A stretch of 5,086 nucleotides of DNA from Planctomycetota bacterium (GTDB lineage Bacteria; Planctomycetota; Planctomycetia; Pirellulales; Pirellulaceae): contig JAEZAS010000291.1 in the NCBI GenBank assembly GCA_023430365.1, forward strand, positions 1 to 5,086, read 5' to 3'. Shown here in pieces: positions 5,004-5,086 of the stretch. Made by a program: the position numbers and the translations under genes. Every line of letters starts with the position of its first letter. The stretch's first letter is position 1. Under the pieces are notes generated by a model that was not told the DNA's origin, did no database searches, and was given only the letters and a program-made list of their open reading frames with translations.

Positions 5004-5079
5004 GTAGCTGGATTCGCCAGAATTCAGACCTATGGAGCGTCCACTCGCGGGGCGTCTGAATTCTGGCGAATTCAGCTAC
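5004..5079. repeat. 76-nt nested palindromic repeat, copy 2
   Basis: The arms are 5004-5029 and 5054-5079, 26 bases each, with a 24-base spacer, so the geometry is identical to the copy at 1915-1990. The right arm is identical to the other two right arms. The left arm has one change (CTGGATTC for CTGAATTC), which would still pair as G-U in RNA. The last 14 spacer bases match copy 1 except for one A/G difference, while the first 10 differ strongly. It begins 33 bases after the stop of the isochorismatase/ThuA gene. No T-run follows, so it is not a standard terminator. Confidence 0.9.
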
Positions 5080-5086
5080 GTTCGAG

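Overview
The window looks like chromosomal DNA from a planctomycete, most likely of the Pirellulales type. This is an inference from three things: GC-rich coding sequence, a secreted protein joining an isochorismatase-like domain to a ThuA-like domain, and several families of short palindromic repeats (GAATTC-rich, GTCAGGC/GCCTGAC, AGCTCCCGG, and GACGCAAAGGCGC-type) that I recall from planctomycete genomes. No 16S gene or other marker is present, so the genus cannot be given.

Layout. 1-343 is non-coding and holds two nested inverted repeats plus a compact hairpin just past the end of the first gene. 344-1762 (minus) is a complete aldehyde dehydrogenase with all expected catalytic residues and a strong AGGAGG ribosome binding site. 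1763-2039 is the gap between divergent genes; it holds a small inverted repeat that could be an operator and a 76-nt nested palindromic repeat. 2040-2321 and 2468-2785 (plus) are two small paralogous proteins of unknown function, separated by a 102-nt inverted repeat of a different family. 2786-3342 is a 557-nt gap with a near-consensus sigma-70-type promoter, an AT-rich stretch, an 86-nt hairpin-forming repeat, a solo half copy of the 76-nt repeat, and two leader hairpins. 3343-4971 (plus) is the exported isochorismatase/ThuA two-domain protein. 4972-5086 holds a second full copy of the 76-nt repeat.

How the genes work together. The dehydrogenase and the two-domain protein are separate transcription units and nothing in the sequence links them to one pathway. 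Both would fit carbohydrate or small-molecule breakdown: the dehydrogenase in the cytoplasm oxidising an aldehyde, the two-domain protein outside the cytoplasm. The two small proteins clearly come from one gene duplication. The most notable feature is that every intergenic gap carries at least one palindromic repeat. No CRISPR array, tRNA, rRNA, transposase or prophage gene was seen, and I find no convincing new multi-gene system. The best leads are the small paralog family, the two-domain fusion, the promoter with no obvious gene behind it, and paired base changes that preserve the stem in the 76-nt repeat.
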